Assembly (NCBI GenBank): GCA_951640165.1
Contig: OX621237.1
Coordinates: 7,316,001-7,380,000 of the forward strand
Origin: Pseudoips prasinana
Lineage: Eukaryota; Arthropoda; Insecta; Lepidoptera; Nolidae
Reading direction: 5' to 3'
DNA length: 64,000 bases
The position numbers were made by a program, and so were the translations under genes. Below, one piece after another: positions 1 through 9,831 of this stretch. Position 1 is the first letter of the stretch, and every line of letters starts with the position of its first letter. The notes under the pieces were generated by a model. It was not told the origin of the DNA. It ran no database searches and saw only the letters and a list, made by a program, of their open reading frames with translations.

Positions 1-830
1 TAAATAAGTATAGTAAATAAGAGAGTCTTTCTCGTCCTTCACTGGAACTACTAATTTTTTTATGTTTCCTATATTAACAACATCGAATCTTGACAGACGT
101 TGATAGTCTTCTGGCGTATTTTTGTTTTATTTTCACTTTAGAAGTTATAACTTGTTTAAAAAAGTAAAATACTCATCTCGTGTAAATAATTGGTGATTTT
201 TTCCTTTCTTCGATTTTATTTCAAGGCATGTCTCATTAAATCTGGTTCTTATAATAAGAAGGTCTTCCATTTTAATACGAAAACGGTACTCAAACTCAAT
301 AATTCACACACTTTTTACGTCAGCAACAACAAATAACGTGCGCGTGCTTTTTAAACAATAACATCGAGCCAACTAACGCGTCGCCTAGCGCCTACGCGGT
401 TCCCTCGCGTGACATCCCCTCCGCACCTCTCGCACGTCGCACACACACGCCCCGCCCCGTAACCCTTGGCCACTTATTACATTTATCACTACTAGGGTAA
501 AATTATTAATAAAAACCGACAAATGTGATTAATTTATCACTTTAACCTCGACTTGCGGTAATTATTAATAATAATAGGTAATTATTAATAATCTTCAATT
601 ATTCACTCTTACCGTAACATATATACAGAAAAACTGGAGAGCGATTGGTGATTTTTATACATTTTGTAAAACACCAGTGTGAACGTTAGCTTACTTGCCC
701 GCTCTGTCCTTTAGGATCGAGCAATATTTTAAATAATGGCTTCAACTGGCAAACTGCCAATATTTGCAGACGCCATTGTTTTGAAAATTTAACACGGAGA
801 AAGCAGGGATTGTATGTAAAACCTTTAATA
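1..830. other. No gene seen; AT-rich flank with one GC-rich patch
   Basis: No open frame of note and no repeat that I can match elsewhere in the window. Positions about 340-475 are much richer in CG dinucleotides than the surroundings. This could be a decayed mobile element or a short regulatory patch; nothing in the sequence decides between them. Confidence 0.4.
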
Positions 831-836
831 TAATGG

Positions 837-952
837 AAATCGTACATTTATCGTCCAACGGGGATCGTACCAGTTTCCTCTACAGCTTCGGGGTAGGCGG
901 TCTACGGTAAAGCTATGAACAATACACACCAGCAGATGAATTTATCAGCTAA
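837..952 (-). repeat. tRNA-headed SINE fragment (same family as 48840-48945)
   Basis: Read on the minus strand, the segment resembles the tRNA-like block at 48840-48945: a 'tgtatcgttcgtagctt'-like start, a 'gcctaccc' block and a terminal 'ggacgat'. The B box is degraded here. Two similar copies in one window argue for a SINE head, not a functional tRNA gene. Confidence 0.5.
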
Positions 953-979
953 GAACAAACATATCATTCAAACATAGTT

Positions 980-1650
980 ATTTTCATAGTATAATGTCCT
1001 ATGGAATTCTTCTCTGGGGTAGCGCTGCGGACATTAACACCATATTTGTATTGCAAAAAAGAGCTGTAAGAGCAATATATAAACTTGGTCCGCGAGAATC
1101 TTTGAGAGAGAAGTTTAAAGAGATTAACATTCTGACTGTAGCATGTCAGTATATATATGAGAATCTAATTTATATGCATAAATATAAAGACTCCTTCTGT
1201 AAAAGGAGTGATACTCATAATATAAATACTCGATATAAGCATAACTTTGTGTTACATACCACCCGTCTCCACAAAGTAAGTAACTCTTTTATGGGGCAAT
1301 GTATAAGATTCTATAACAAACTTCCCAGTGATATCCGAGAAATGTCTATGAATAAGTTTAAAAGAATTATAAAAGTCAAATTGTGTAGCAGGGCTTATTA
1401 CAAAACTTCTGATTATTTAAGTGACAAAACAGCTTGGGATTGAGTCGCTCTAAATTAACACATTTAAATACAATGTAAATTTATTTAAGAAATATATATT
1501 TTAAAAAAGGATTCCTACTGAGTTTTCTGGCAGTGTTTCTCAGTAGCTGCCACGTCATGCACTGCACGGTAGGGTAAAAAAAATTGACGATTCCACACAA
1601 ATGTAATATTTTAACGGAATAAACGACTTTTTTGAATTGAATTTTGAATC
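980..1650 (+). mobile_element. 3' end of CR1/Jockey-like LINE, 5'-truncated
   Basis: The coding part (994-1443) matches the last ~150 codons of the LINE at 5975-7960: both contain 'LLWGSAADI', 'LQKRAVRAIY', 'IRFYNKLP'. A 3' untranslated tail follows, with 'cctactgagttttctggcag' that recurs at 3270-3295, ending in a ttgaatt-rich stretch near 1650. The reverse transcriptase core is missing, which fits 5' truncation during target-primed reverse transcription. Confidence 0.8.
994..1443 (+). pseudogene. C-terminal remnant of LINE reverse transcriptase protein
   Basis: 149 codons are open, starting at an internal methionine. It aligns residue by residue with the C-terminal region downstream of the RT thumb in the copy at 6389-7810. 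None of the catalytic RT motifs (the FADD block, the AFD block) are present, so the fragment cannot encode an active enzyme. The open frame reflects the recent age of the insertion rather than a function. Confidence 0.8.
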
Positions 1651-1817
1651 CATCAATCATCATATTCTGTGCGTAACACCATTAACTTTATAAAGTTTTC
1701 GATTTCTAGCATTATTTGCAATATAAACCCAAATTTTGTACATATCAGACGGCCATGTTTTTAGAAACAAAACTGATGGCAGTGACATTCTGCGTAAGAG
1801 TGTTACCAAGGGAGCTT

Positions 1818-1858
1818 ATAAATTGATCAGCCGCTTATACACCGGTTGATCAATTTAT
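1818..1858. repeat. Short hairpin, 12-bp perfect arms
   Basis: ATAAATTGATCA is followed by 17 nt and then its reverse complement; pairing continues inward with one mismatch. It lies directly before a tRNA-like segment at about 1858-1920 (gtagtttaacggtagagc), which resembles the SINE head at 48840-48945. Confidence 0.7.
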
Positions 1859-1934
1859 CGATCGTAGTTTAACGGTAGAGCATCTAACCCGGATTGGTAG
1901 AGACGACTAATTTCATCCCCACCTATTAGAATTT

Positions 1935-2007
1935 AAATTTTAACTCAAAACTAGCGCATCATAAATTGGCGCATAATTTATGATGCGCTAGTTTTGAGTT
2001 GAAATTT
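1935..2007. repeat. 73-nt near-perfect hairpin, 33-bp arms
   Basis: Arms 1935-1967 and 1975-2007 are reverse complements at 32 of 33 positions, separated by the 7-nt loop ggcgcat. I see no second copy in the window. The size suits a small RNA precursor, a minimal inverted-repeat element, or a fold-back mutation product. Confidence 0.85.
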
Positions 2008-2252
2008 GCATTTTTAATAATAATATATACGTTGAATATACCCAAACCAAGACAAAAAGACAAAGTTTTGAAGACAAATAGTTTGCCATGTGCGAGAACC
2101 CGCAATCTTTATATCAGAAGGCCATTACCATTTTAATATTGCTATAAATTTTAACCATTAATACATTAAACATTGATTTCTGACGTATTTAGGAACGATT
2201 ACAAAAAAATTCTTGATGAGAAACGTCATATTTACCCAGAGTAACTTTTAAA

Positions 2253-2583
2253 CTCACTATGGGCCTTATTAGAAGGCTCAGGGTCACCGAAAGAGCCATG
2301 GCTATGTTTGGAGTTTCCTTGCGTGACCGAATCGAAACAAAAAAGTCACCGACATAGCCTGAAGAATTGCAAAACTGAAGTGGCAGTGGGCGGGGCACAT
2401 AGCTCGTAGAACCGACGGCCTAACCGGATGACGGAGCATGGGCACCCTACAAGATGGATCGATGATCTTGTGCGGGTCGTTGGAAACCGCTGGAGGGGAA
2501 TAGCGAAAGTCCGGCAATTGTGAAGATCTTTGGGAGAAGCCTATGTCCAGCAGTGGTTGTCTTTCGGCTGATATGATGATGAT
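2253..2583 (+). mobile_element. RTE LINE 3' end, 5'-truncated
   Basis: This matches the last ~330 nt of the RTE copies at 43069-46222 and 49063-51692, with landmarks 'ctcactatgggccttat', 'gaagtggcagtggg' and 'cagcagtgg', and ends in 'gatatgatgatgat'. Several indels break the frame. The likely target-site duplication is aacttttaaa at 2243-2252 against aaccttttaaa at 2584-2594 (one-base difference), fixing both ends. Confidence 0.85.
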
Positions 2584-3084
2584 AACCTTTTAAAGTATAT
2601 TAGTATGTGTACATCCATGTGCAGAAAAACTTACGTTCATAAATATAATAAACGTATAGACTTCACTCCGTACTAAGATTTACCTCAGTTTTCCATTTAG
2701 GAGGCAGATGGGTTATGTAGTTAATGCTAAATGGGTTAATAAATCAACAAACAGTACAATATTTTGAAATTGAAATGTTGGCAAGTAAATATGGCTTGCT
2801 CGTAATTGAACATGCTTGAAACACTGAGCCACCTCATCCACCTCATTATCTCATTTCACCTCACGTATATGTACATTTTCATAGAACTGTGTGTATAGGG
2901 TGTTTGGCCTCAACACATTTCATTAATGGTTGGGGGAATCTTCTGCTAGAAACTTTAGGTAGATATATATTTTTTAACGAACTGTATAAAAAGTTGGTTT
3001 GTCAAAAATGTTGGCTTAAAAAATGTTGATGCGGTTTGAAAATTCGTGTAGGAAAACTTTAACATCTGCAAAATTAAATGAGTT

Positions 3085-3310
3085 TATTAAATTCTATAAC
3101 AAATTTCCCAATGGTGTTAGAGAATTGTCTCCAAATAAGATTTAAAAATTATTAAAACCAAGTTGTGCATCAGGACAAATTATAAAATTTCTTCTAATTT
3201 AAGTGACAAAAGTGCTTTTAAGTTGTTCTGAGTCAACACAAAAAATATGTAATTAATCGTAAGAAATATTGATTCCTACTGAGTTTTCTGGCAGTTGTTC
3301 TGTCTGTTAC
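3085..3310 (+). mobile_element. Second short 3' fragment of the CR1/Jockey-like LINE
   Basis: It encodes a broken version of 'FYNKFPNGVRELSPNK' followed by 'aagtgacaaaa' and the same 3' tail (cctactgagttttctggcag) as the copy at 980-1650. The frame has indels. It is a 5'-truncated, older insertion. Confidence 0.75.
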
Positions 3311-3739
3311 TCATTAGCTTATGACAAAGAACAATTCATGAGATATTCGTTAGCTCCAACAATTGTTCACAAAGTGAAACGGAGTATATTTCCTTAGATA
3401 ACGCGACAGTACCACAATATTTCCTTTAAATTTTAAGTTTTGTGACGTAGGACATGAAATAAAGCTTTTCTTTAGTAGCATGAAAAGTTTTCAGTCTAGA
3501 TGGCGCATTGAAGTAAAATTTCAATGAGACAAAGTCACGGCAAGTTGGAAATTTTTATCCTCCGAGCCTTGGACTACCCCTATAGAGATACAATCCTACT
3601 TCCATACTGTGTCCTACTACATACACACCGAAAGATTACATTTTGATAAACAATATGTAGTACACCACCATGCCGAAAAGGAATCTCTTATCAGCTTATA
3701 AAAATAAGAGAGGTAGGGCATAGCGTTCATTCGCTCAAA

Positions 3740-4012
3740 AGGCAACCCGACTGTGGAAGTACCTCCACCTTACAGAAGACATTCCTTAATAATAACATTA
3801 ATAATTGTAATGTTGTGTTTCTGAGTGTGAGTAAGATTGCCAGAGCTCATTGGGGTGGGGGGAAGGGTCAGCAACACTTGTTTGCTGACTCTAAAAGGCC
3901 GGCAACGCACTCGCGACTCATCTGGTGTCGCGAGTGTCAATGGGCGGTGGTGATCACTTACCATCAGGTGACCCACTTGCTAGTTTGTCGCCCTCTGATA
4001 TAAAAAAAAAAT
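3740..4012 (+). repeat. LINE/SINE 3' tail repeat with poly(A)
   Basis: Contains 'aggccggcaacgcactcgcg', an imperfect gtcgcgagtg hairpin, 'caggtgacccac' and 'gtttgtcgccctctgata' followed by an A-rich tail. This arrangement is the common 3' terminus of lepidopteran non-LTR elements and the SINEs that borrow it. I saw no second copy here, so family assignment rests on general knowledge. Confidence 0.6.
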
Positions 4013-4658
4013 AAAGAAGATGTAACTGTCACGCCACACCATTGGTTGGCTATTAACAGATCACGATGAACACGATAGAGAAAACTCTAAATGCTCTGCC
4101 ACAGTAGCCCACAGGTATGAGCGCAGGCTGGCGGCCGCTAGCTAAAACATTGTACGGCGAACAGATGAAAAACGATTGGTTCCCCACAAATTGTTATTCA
4201 TTTGTCGCCCATGTTCGAATGCATGAAGTTATTAAAGTATTCCACATTAGCTTTTCGAGCCCGTAAATAGATTAAGTGTGGCAAATAGCAAGACTTCTGT
4301 TACTTAAGTTTGAAGAAAGAAAATAAAATTAATCTTGTACACAAAAATTTTGCATGTTTCTAAGATGCCAGATTCCAGAGGCGGCAATGAATTGTAAGTT
4401 TTACCCATCCTTCCAAATTAGTAAGGAAACCGGCGTGTGTATCACACGTCATCTTTCAAACGGGCGATGCTTCTGGTGTCAAAATGAGTGCCATATATTA
4501 AAAAAAATATATGAAAATCGATGCAGCAGAAAGTTTTGAGGATTAATAAGATAATTTAATGACAAGAATGTGCGAAATTTCAAAAAGGTTGACTGTTGTA
4601 CGGAATGACTCATCAATTAAGAACCAATAAAAGCTACGGACGCGTTAGCCAAACTAAG
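4013..4658. other. No gene seen
   Basis: AT-rich sequence with no repeat I can match to the rest of the window. Short frames at 4354-4539 and around 4596 show no family resemblance; the latter runs into the transposon end at 4661. Confidence 0.4.
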
Positions 4659-4660
4659 TA

Positions 4661-5695
4661 TAGTGCTACAAATTTATCTGGCCCGGTGGCCAAAAGTAGA
4701 ACTAACGACGCCAGTTTGAAATGTCAATCGGCCTGTTATTCCATGACATTCCTGCCATTGATTGTTTGTTGCGCGTATTTATTTTTCTTTATGTGGTTTT
4801 TAATTGTGATAAATGCCGAAAGCTTTAAAAAGTGATGCGAGGAACGTTATATTACAAGTATTGAATTATATGAAGGAAGAAAAACGCCTTCAGGCACCAA
4901 TTATACCCTTCAATAAGTTGAATGAACGCGTAGGTGCTGCTACAGGTTAGTGTTGTCAGCTTCTAACAAAATACGAAACTCCCCCTCGCACTTTAAATTA
5001 AAATAAATATTTTAAAATATTCATTATTTATTTAATGTTTTTTAAGGTTATCTAATTGTAAGACCTACTTGACCTAGACCCATTATTGTGAGAAAAAATA
5101 AAATGATTTTGTTATTATTTTTATTTAATTTCTGCTATTTCCTTTGTAGGTGTCCGGGAGTGATTTGTAAAAAAACTTGTGAAAAAAAAAGAGCAAGCAG
5201 ATGCAAAAATTTATAGCACATCGAATTCTGAAATCCTATCATTGATTGCAGAAGCTTTTGATAAAATAACAGTCAATGAATGGCAAAAGCATTGCAATGA
5301 TGTAAAAAAATATTGAAAATGTGTATCGAAAAAGGAATGGATACTTAGACGAGCCTTTCATCATTCATTTAGGTAGTTATAGTGAAAGTGAAAGCAGTGA
5401 TTCCGATAATGATGATGATGAAATGACTTCTGAATTAAACCATTCCAGTGACATAATAATACCTGGAGTATCTCCGTTAGAGAACACTCAGCATACATTT
5501 TATGAAAATGATCATAATTATTGTATAAAAATATAAAGATTTGTAATGACAGTATTTGTTTGCTTTTTAGTGAAGTAACATTTATGTTACAATGAATTAC
5601 AATATTTACCCACTTTATTGCAAAAAATAGTTACTAGCAACACTAAATGCGATAACAGCGACGCTGCCAGCGGGCCAGATAAGTTTGTGGCGCTG
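4661..5695 (+). mobile_element. Internally deleted Tc1/IS630-like DNA transposon
   Basis: Terminal inverted repeats of about 28 bp are visible: the left end reads tagtgctacaaatttatc and the right end, reverse-complemented, cagcgccacaaacttatc; both continue into 'tggcccg.tggc'. TA dinucleotides flank both ends (4659-4660, 5696-5697), as expected for Tc1/mariner/IS630 insertion. Inside lie the first and last parts of a transposase gene with an intron but no DDE catalytic core. It is a non-autonomous deletion derivative. Confidence 0.75.
4813..5536 (+). pseudogene. Transposase gene remnant: N-terminal exon plus acidic C-terminus
   Basis: Exon 1 (4813-4945) opens with MPKALKSDARNVILQVLNYM, a helix-rich start typical of insect IS630/Tc1-like transposases, and ends at a gttagt donor. 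The intron (4946-5149) ends in a pyrimidine-rich tract and tag acceptor. Exon 2 restarts with Gly-Val, then meets an in-frame TGA at 5159-5161. Further on, 'EAFDKITVNEWQKHCNDVKK' and, after a one-base shift, 'VYRKRNGYLDE' and an acidic Ser/Asp/Glu tail (5375-5430) resemble the C-terminus of the same protein class. The catalytic middle is missing. The family call is from recognition, not a search. Confidence 0.6.
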
Positions 5696-5974
5696 TATAT
5701 TATATATTATTATATCTCTTGGAAATTGTGAATGTCTATGAAAATTTCAAGTAGCATAATAATGGGGTAGTTGCATATTGGAAAATTATCCTTTTGTATT
5801 AAATAATCCGCATTCCAAGCAAAAAAGGTTATCTCAAAATATTATAATTTTAGAAACAGTTTAAATTCGTGGCGAATTGATATTTATTTAAAAACGGATT
5901 ATATGTGTATATATATGTTTCTGGCATAATATAGATGTAGTTCATCTTTAACCAAAATAAAATTGAACCAAAAT

Positions 5975-7960
5975 AAAATCAGCGTGGCAAATAATTAATA
6001 CTGAAACTGGTAAAAGTAGATTAAGAAATCAAACAGTAACACTAAGTATTACGAACGACGAACTGGTTTCAGACAAGCTTACGATTGCCAATTTTTTCGC
6101 AGATTTTTTTACAAATATACCTGTGGATACAACTAAGTGCCTGTTATCGTCAGCAGATAAAGCTGAACTGTTTTTAAATTAAAGTTTGAAACAAGATGTG
6201 CCTAAATTTAGTTTCAATTTGTAACGAGTGAAGACATTATAAAAGCTTTCAATAGTATTAAGAAGAAGGGCACAGAAGGTTTATGGGGACTGTCTGTTAA
6301 AGCAATTCAATCAATCATTCAAAACATTGCTACAGTCCTTGCAGCCATCTTCAATGGCTGTGTAAGTGATGGTGTCTTTCCTGATTTAATGAAGATTAGT
6401 AAGATAGTACCCGTTTTCAAGGCTGGTTGTACTGAGAATGCCACAAATTACAGACCTATCTCAATCCTTCCAGCTTTAAGTAAAATATTTGAAAAGCTCA
6501 TGCTTAGCCAAATGTTGTCAGACTTTAACTTGAATGGGATATTACATGACAAGCAGTTTGGTTTTACAAGGGGCCGCTCGACTCAGGATGCAGGGTGTAC
6601 CCTAATGAAGTCTATATTGGAGGCTTGGGAGGGGACACAGGATGCGCTGGGAGTTTTCTGTGATCTCTCCAAGGCTTTCGATTGCGTTGATCACCGTACA
6701 CTCGTTGTAAAACTGCAGTACTATGGAATATCTGGTACGTCTCTTGATCTTGTAGTGTCCTATTTATCGGGTCGAGATCAGATGGTTTCAATAGACGGTA
6801 TCATTTCGGCACGTCATCCTGTGAAAATGGGGGTGCCCCAGGGATCTATCCTGGGCCCATTTTTATTTCTGGTATATATTAATGATCTCCCTTATCTGGT
6901 GGAGAAAGTATCAGACATAGTTTTGTTCGCTGATGATACGTCGCTTATATTTAAAGTAAATAGGAAGGACAAAGATCTTATTGAACAGAATAAAACACTC
7001 GGCCTTATATCAAAATGGTTTTCAGCAAATAACCTCTCATTAAATGCCGGAAAAACGAAATGTATCAAATTCTCATTACCAAACGTGAGACAGGTTATAC
7101 CAACAGTTGCAATAAATGAGGAAATTTTAGATTTAGTTCCGTCGACCGTATTTCTGGGATTGACACTAGACGCAAAATTGCAATGGACTCCTCAGATTGA
7201 AAAGCTAGCAGCTAAATTGAGTTCGGCTTCCTATGTCGTTTGGAAAATAAGACAATTGTCAGATGAACAAACTGCTAGATTGGTATATTTCGCGTACTTC
7301 CATAGTATTATGTCCTATAGCATTCTGCTATGGGGTTCGGCAGCTGACATAAGTACTATTTTCATCTTACAAAAAAGAGCAGTCAGAGCCATTTATGGGT
7401 TAGGTAGTCGCGAATCTTTGCGAACTTTGTTTAAAGAAGTAAATATACTAACGGTGCCATCTGAGTATATATATCAGAATATATTGTATGTTAGAAAAAA
7501 TATTAATAACTATAGAAAAAAAAGTGAACTGCATAACATTAATACTAGGAATAAAGACAAACTTGCAATACCAGGCTTTAGAGTCAGCAAAACGAATAAA
7601 TCATGTTTAGGAAATTGTATTAGGTTTTATAACAAACTTCCTACTCATATTACTTATCTGCCGGACACAAGTTTCAAGACACATATTAAACGTGTACTTA
7701 TGGCTAGGGGTTATTATACCACTAAAGAGTACATCGATGACAATGACGTCTGGCGCTCACCACCTACCTGCACATTGCTCGCTGGAGATCTTGTAGCCAT
7801 AAAGACATAACTAATTTGTTGAGTTATGTGAATTATCTGTGACTATCTGTAATATAATTGCTAACATATACTAAATTTAAATTTATTGACTCTGTCTCAA
7901 AATGAATAATGTTATTGTTTCGATGTTTTTCTTTTGTTTCCTAAATATAATCTAAATTAA
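5975..7960 (+). mobile_element. CR1/Jockey-like LINE, 5'-truncated
   Basis: Contains most of a non-LTR reverse transcriptase frame, lacking the endonuclease domain. Coding resemblance begins near 5979 (frame reading KIKSAWQIINTETGKSRL). A TAA at 6180-6182 and a frameshift near 6221 break the upstream part; from 6221 the frame is open to 7810. The true 3' end is uncertain because another repeat (7985-8530) follows at once and may be its 3' untranslated region. Confidence 0.8.
6389..7810 (+). pseudogene. Reverse transcriptase domain of CR1/Jockey-like LINE
   Basis: 473 codons are open from this ATG, and 56 more codons upstream in the same frame (from 6221) also look coding, so the ATG is internal. 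RT landmarks in order: 'NYRPISILPALSKIFEK', 'QFGFTRGRST', 'FCDLSKAFDCVDH' (first catalytic Asp), 'GVPQGSILGPFLFLVYIND', and 'LFADDTSLIF' (catalytic Asp pair). The C-terminus has the 'RFYNKLP' block shared with the fragments at 994-1443 and 3085-3310. The normal role would be cDNA synthesis at a nicked target. With no endonuclease and a broken start it is not autonomous, although the RT core residues are intact. Confidence 0.85.
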
Positions 7961-7984
7961 TAATTATTCAGACAACCGATCGAG

Positions 7985-8530
7985 CAGATATTGTGTTTGC
8001 CTACTAAATAATTACTTTAAGTGGACCAAATCCCGTGTTAATGCCCGCTTGAGTATGTTTCGCCGGACCGTCTCAACTGGGCCGTGTTGAAACCGGTAGT
8101 AGATGAACCTGCTGAGTTTGTTTCGCTGGGTCTTCTCAGTTGGGGCGCATTGGATCCGGTGGTAGCATTAAAGCGCGACCGTCGTTTTAAACACAAGGTC
8201 CGTTATAATAATAATACTGAATTCATACCTTAATATAGACAGAACCATTCAGACAATATGTAGTAAAATTTAAATTTCAATACATAACATTAAAAACTTC
8301 AACTAAACATAATCTCCTTGACAATAACTTAATACAAGCTAGCTAAATGTCACTACCATTATAAAATAAATTGTATAAATGTTTTAACATTCCGTGTACT
8401 TACCTAAATATCTGTAATAAGTAACTAGAAATAATAACTGTATTACTACAAACATGTTCTGACTATTTACAAGCGCTTTTTTAAAGTCTACGTGAATAAA
8501 AACCTTTTTTATTTTATTTATTTATTTAAC
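7985..8530 (+). repeat. ~0.5-kb LINE 3' region repeat (R490), copy 1
   Basis: The same sequence occurs inverted at 16975-17435, 3'-only at 31800-32060 and as a scrap at 27600-27650. Shared landmarks: 'gtttcgccggaccgtctcaa', 'ggatccggtggtagcatta', 'tttacaagcgcttttttaaa' and 'tctacgtgaataaaaacc', followed by a (TTTA)n tail. Copies truncated on the left with a constant right end and simple-repeat tail indicate a LINE 3' region. It directly follows the LINE at 5975 and may be its tail. Confidence 0.75.
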
Positions 8531-9050
8531 CTAACCTACTTTTTTTGGTAGCAATACAATTTCAGTTACGCCCGGGTAAATATAATGTGCAATCAGTATA
8601 TTTGATAGTAAAATTTTTTTGATTAACAAATAAAAATTACAATTTTTAACCAACTTCAACCTTTTCTAAATAACGAATCAATTCAATTATATTTTTTTCT
8701 ACGCATGTTGAGATGTATTCACAGGTTAACATCCTCACTTATGTAAGAATTAAATTAGGGGTAAACAGGAAGACTTAAGGAAACTTTATTTCAAGAAAAG
8801 TATTGTTTCAGTAACCAGAACACAGAAAGTCGGTCTCACCTTAAAACTATCGCTGCTCGTAAAACATAAAACCATCCGCCGTAACCTGCATAAAAGTTGT
8901 TGATAGCAAAACCTATGAATTTTCCGGGATGTGACTTATCCTATATACGTTACTACGTAGTAAAATATAACCCTGCGCCAAATTTATTTTTATCGGAAAT
9001 CAACTGATTTGCCTGGAATTGAGTGATGTGACAATTGAGGCATGAAACAA
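8531..9050. other. No gene seen
   Basis: AT-rich spacer between the R490 repeat and the MITE at 9054. No coding resemblance, inverted arms or matching repeat found. Confidence 0.4.
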
Positions 9051-9053
9051 GGT

Positions 9054-9190
9054 ACAAACGCCAGCACATCCAGCTACCCCAGTCTATCAAATTTCTTTTA
9101 TAGATTTTCAACTTTATCACAAAAGTTCACTTTCAATTGGGGAAATTTGACATATTGGGGTAGCTTGATGTGCTGGATTGTTTACCATCC
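9054..9190. mobile_element. Palindromic MITE, copy 1
   Basis: Terminal arms ccagcacatccagctacccc and its near reverse complement enclose a core with 'tttatagattttcaactttatcac' resemblance to the copies at 32160-32295 and 61930-62945. Outer TIR bases have diverged here. No coding capacity; probably moved by a Tc1/mariner-type transposase given the TA flanks of the better copy. Confidence 0.8.
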
Positions 9191-9382
9191 ACCATCATCC
9201 ACACGTTTTCTTTTTATACGAGGATGACAGCAATCAGGCATTTGATATATCGAAGCAGATAAACAGTTGCCGTAGCCTATGTCGCTTGCAAAACACATAA
9301 TATCACTTACGTTTTGTTAACCTTTATCCCTTCTCCCATGAGTTCTGGCAATCTGAGCCACACACATGTTAATAGACCAAAA

Positions 9383-9560
9383 TCCTACTATTAAGAAAAC
9401 GTTTGTGAGTATGGATGTATGGATATTTGTTACTGTTTAACGCAAAAACTACGGAACGGATTTTGGTGAAACTTTGTTATAGTAAAGCTTATATATCCGA
9501 ATAACATAGGCTATAATTTATAAAGTTAAACGCGGCTGCACCCGCGCGGGGCACAGCAAG
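9383..9560 (+). mobile_element. Short non-autonomous Helitron-like element
   Basis: Begins TCCTACTATT after an A and ends in 'cgcgcggggcacagcaag' before a T, so it sits between A and T as Helitrons do. The usual terminal CTAG has become CAAG. A GC hairpin precedes the end. Internal 'aaaaactacggaacggattt' is typical of this lepidopteran group. Related ends are at 53692, 56108 and 60406. Confidence 0.65.
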
Positions 9561-9831
9561 TAAAAAATATTTACACATCATATTTAGATTCAACATAAGC
9601 TACATTATAGTTGGGTTTTAAAAAGATACCATTTAGGTAGGGAATTCCTTAATAAAAACCAGGAAATAGACATACTCATGGAAGTATAAACTTCAAATAA
9701 AATCATGAAATTTATATAAGCTCCTTAAAAGCCGGAGAAGATATGGTATATCCACATTACGACAACCAATCAACTTGTTTGCTATCTGCTCACAAAAGGG
9801 TCTAAATGTCAGAAAAAGGTCAGTCATATTA

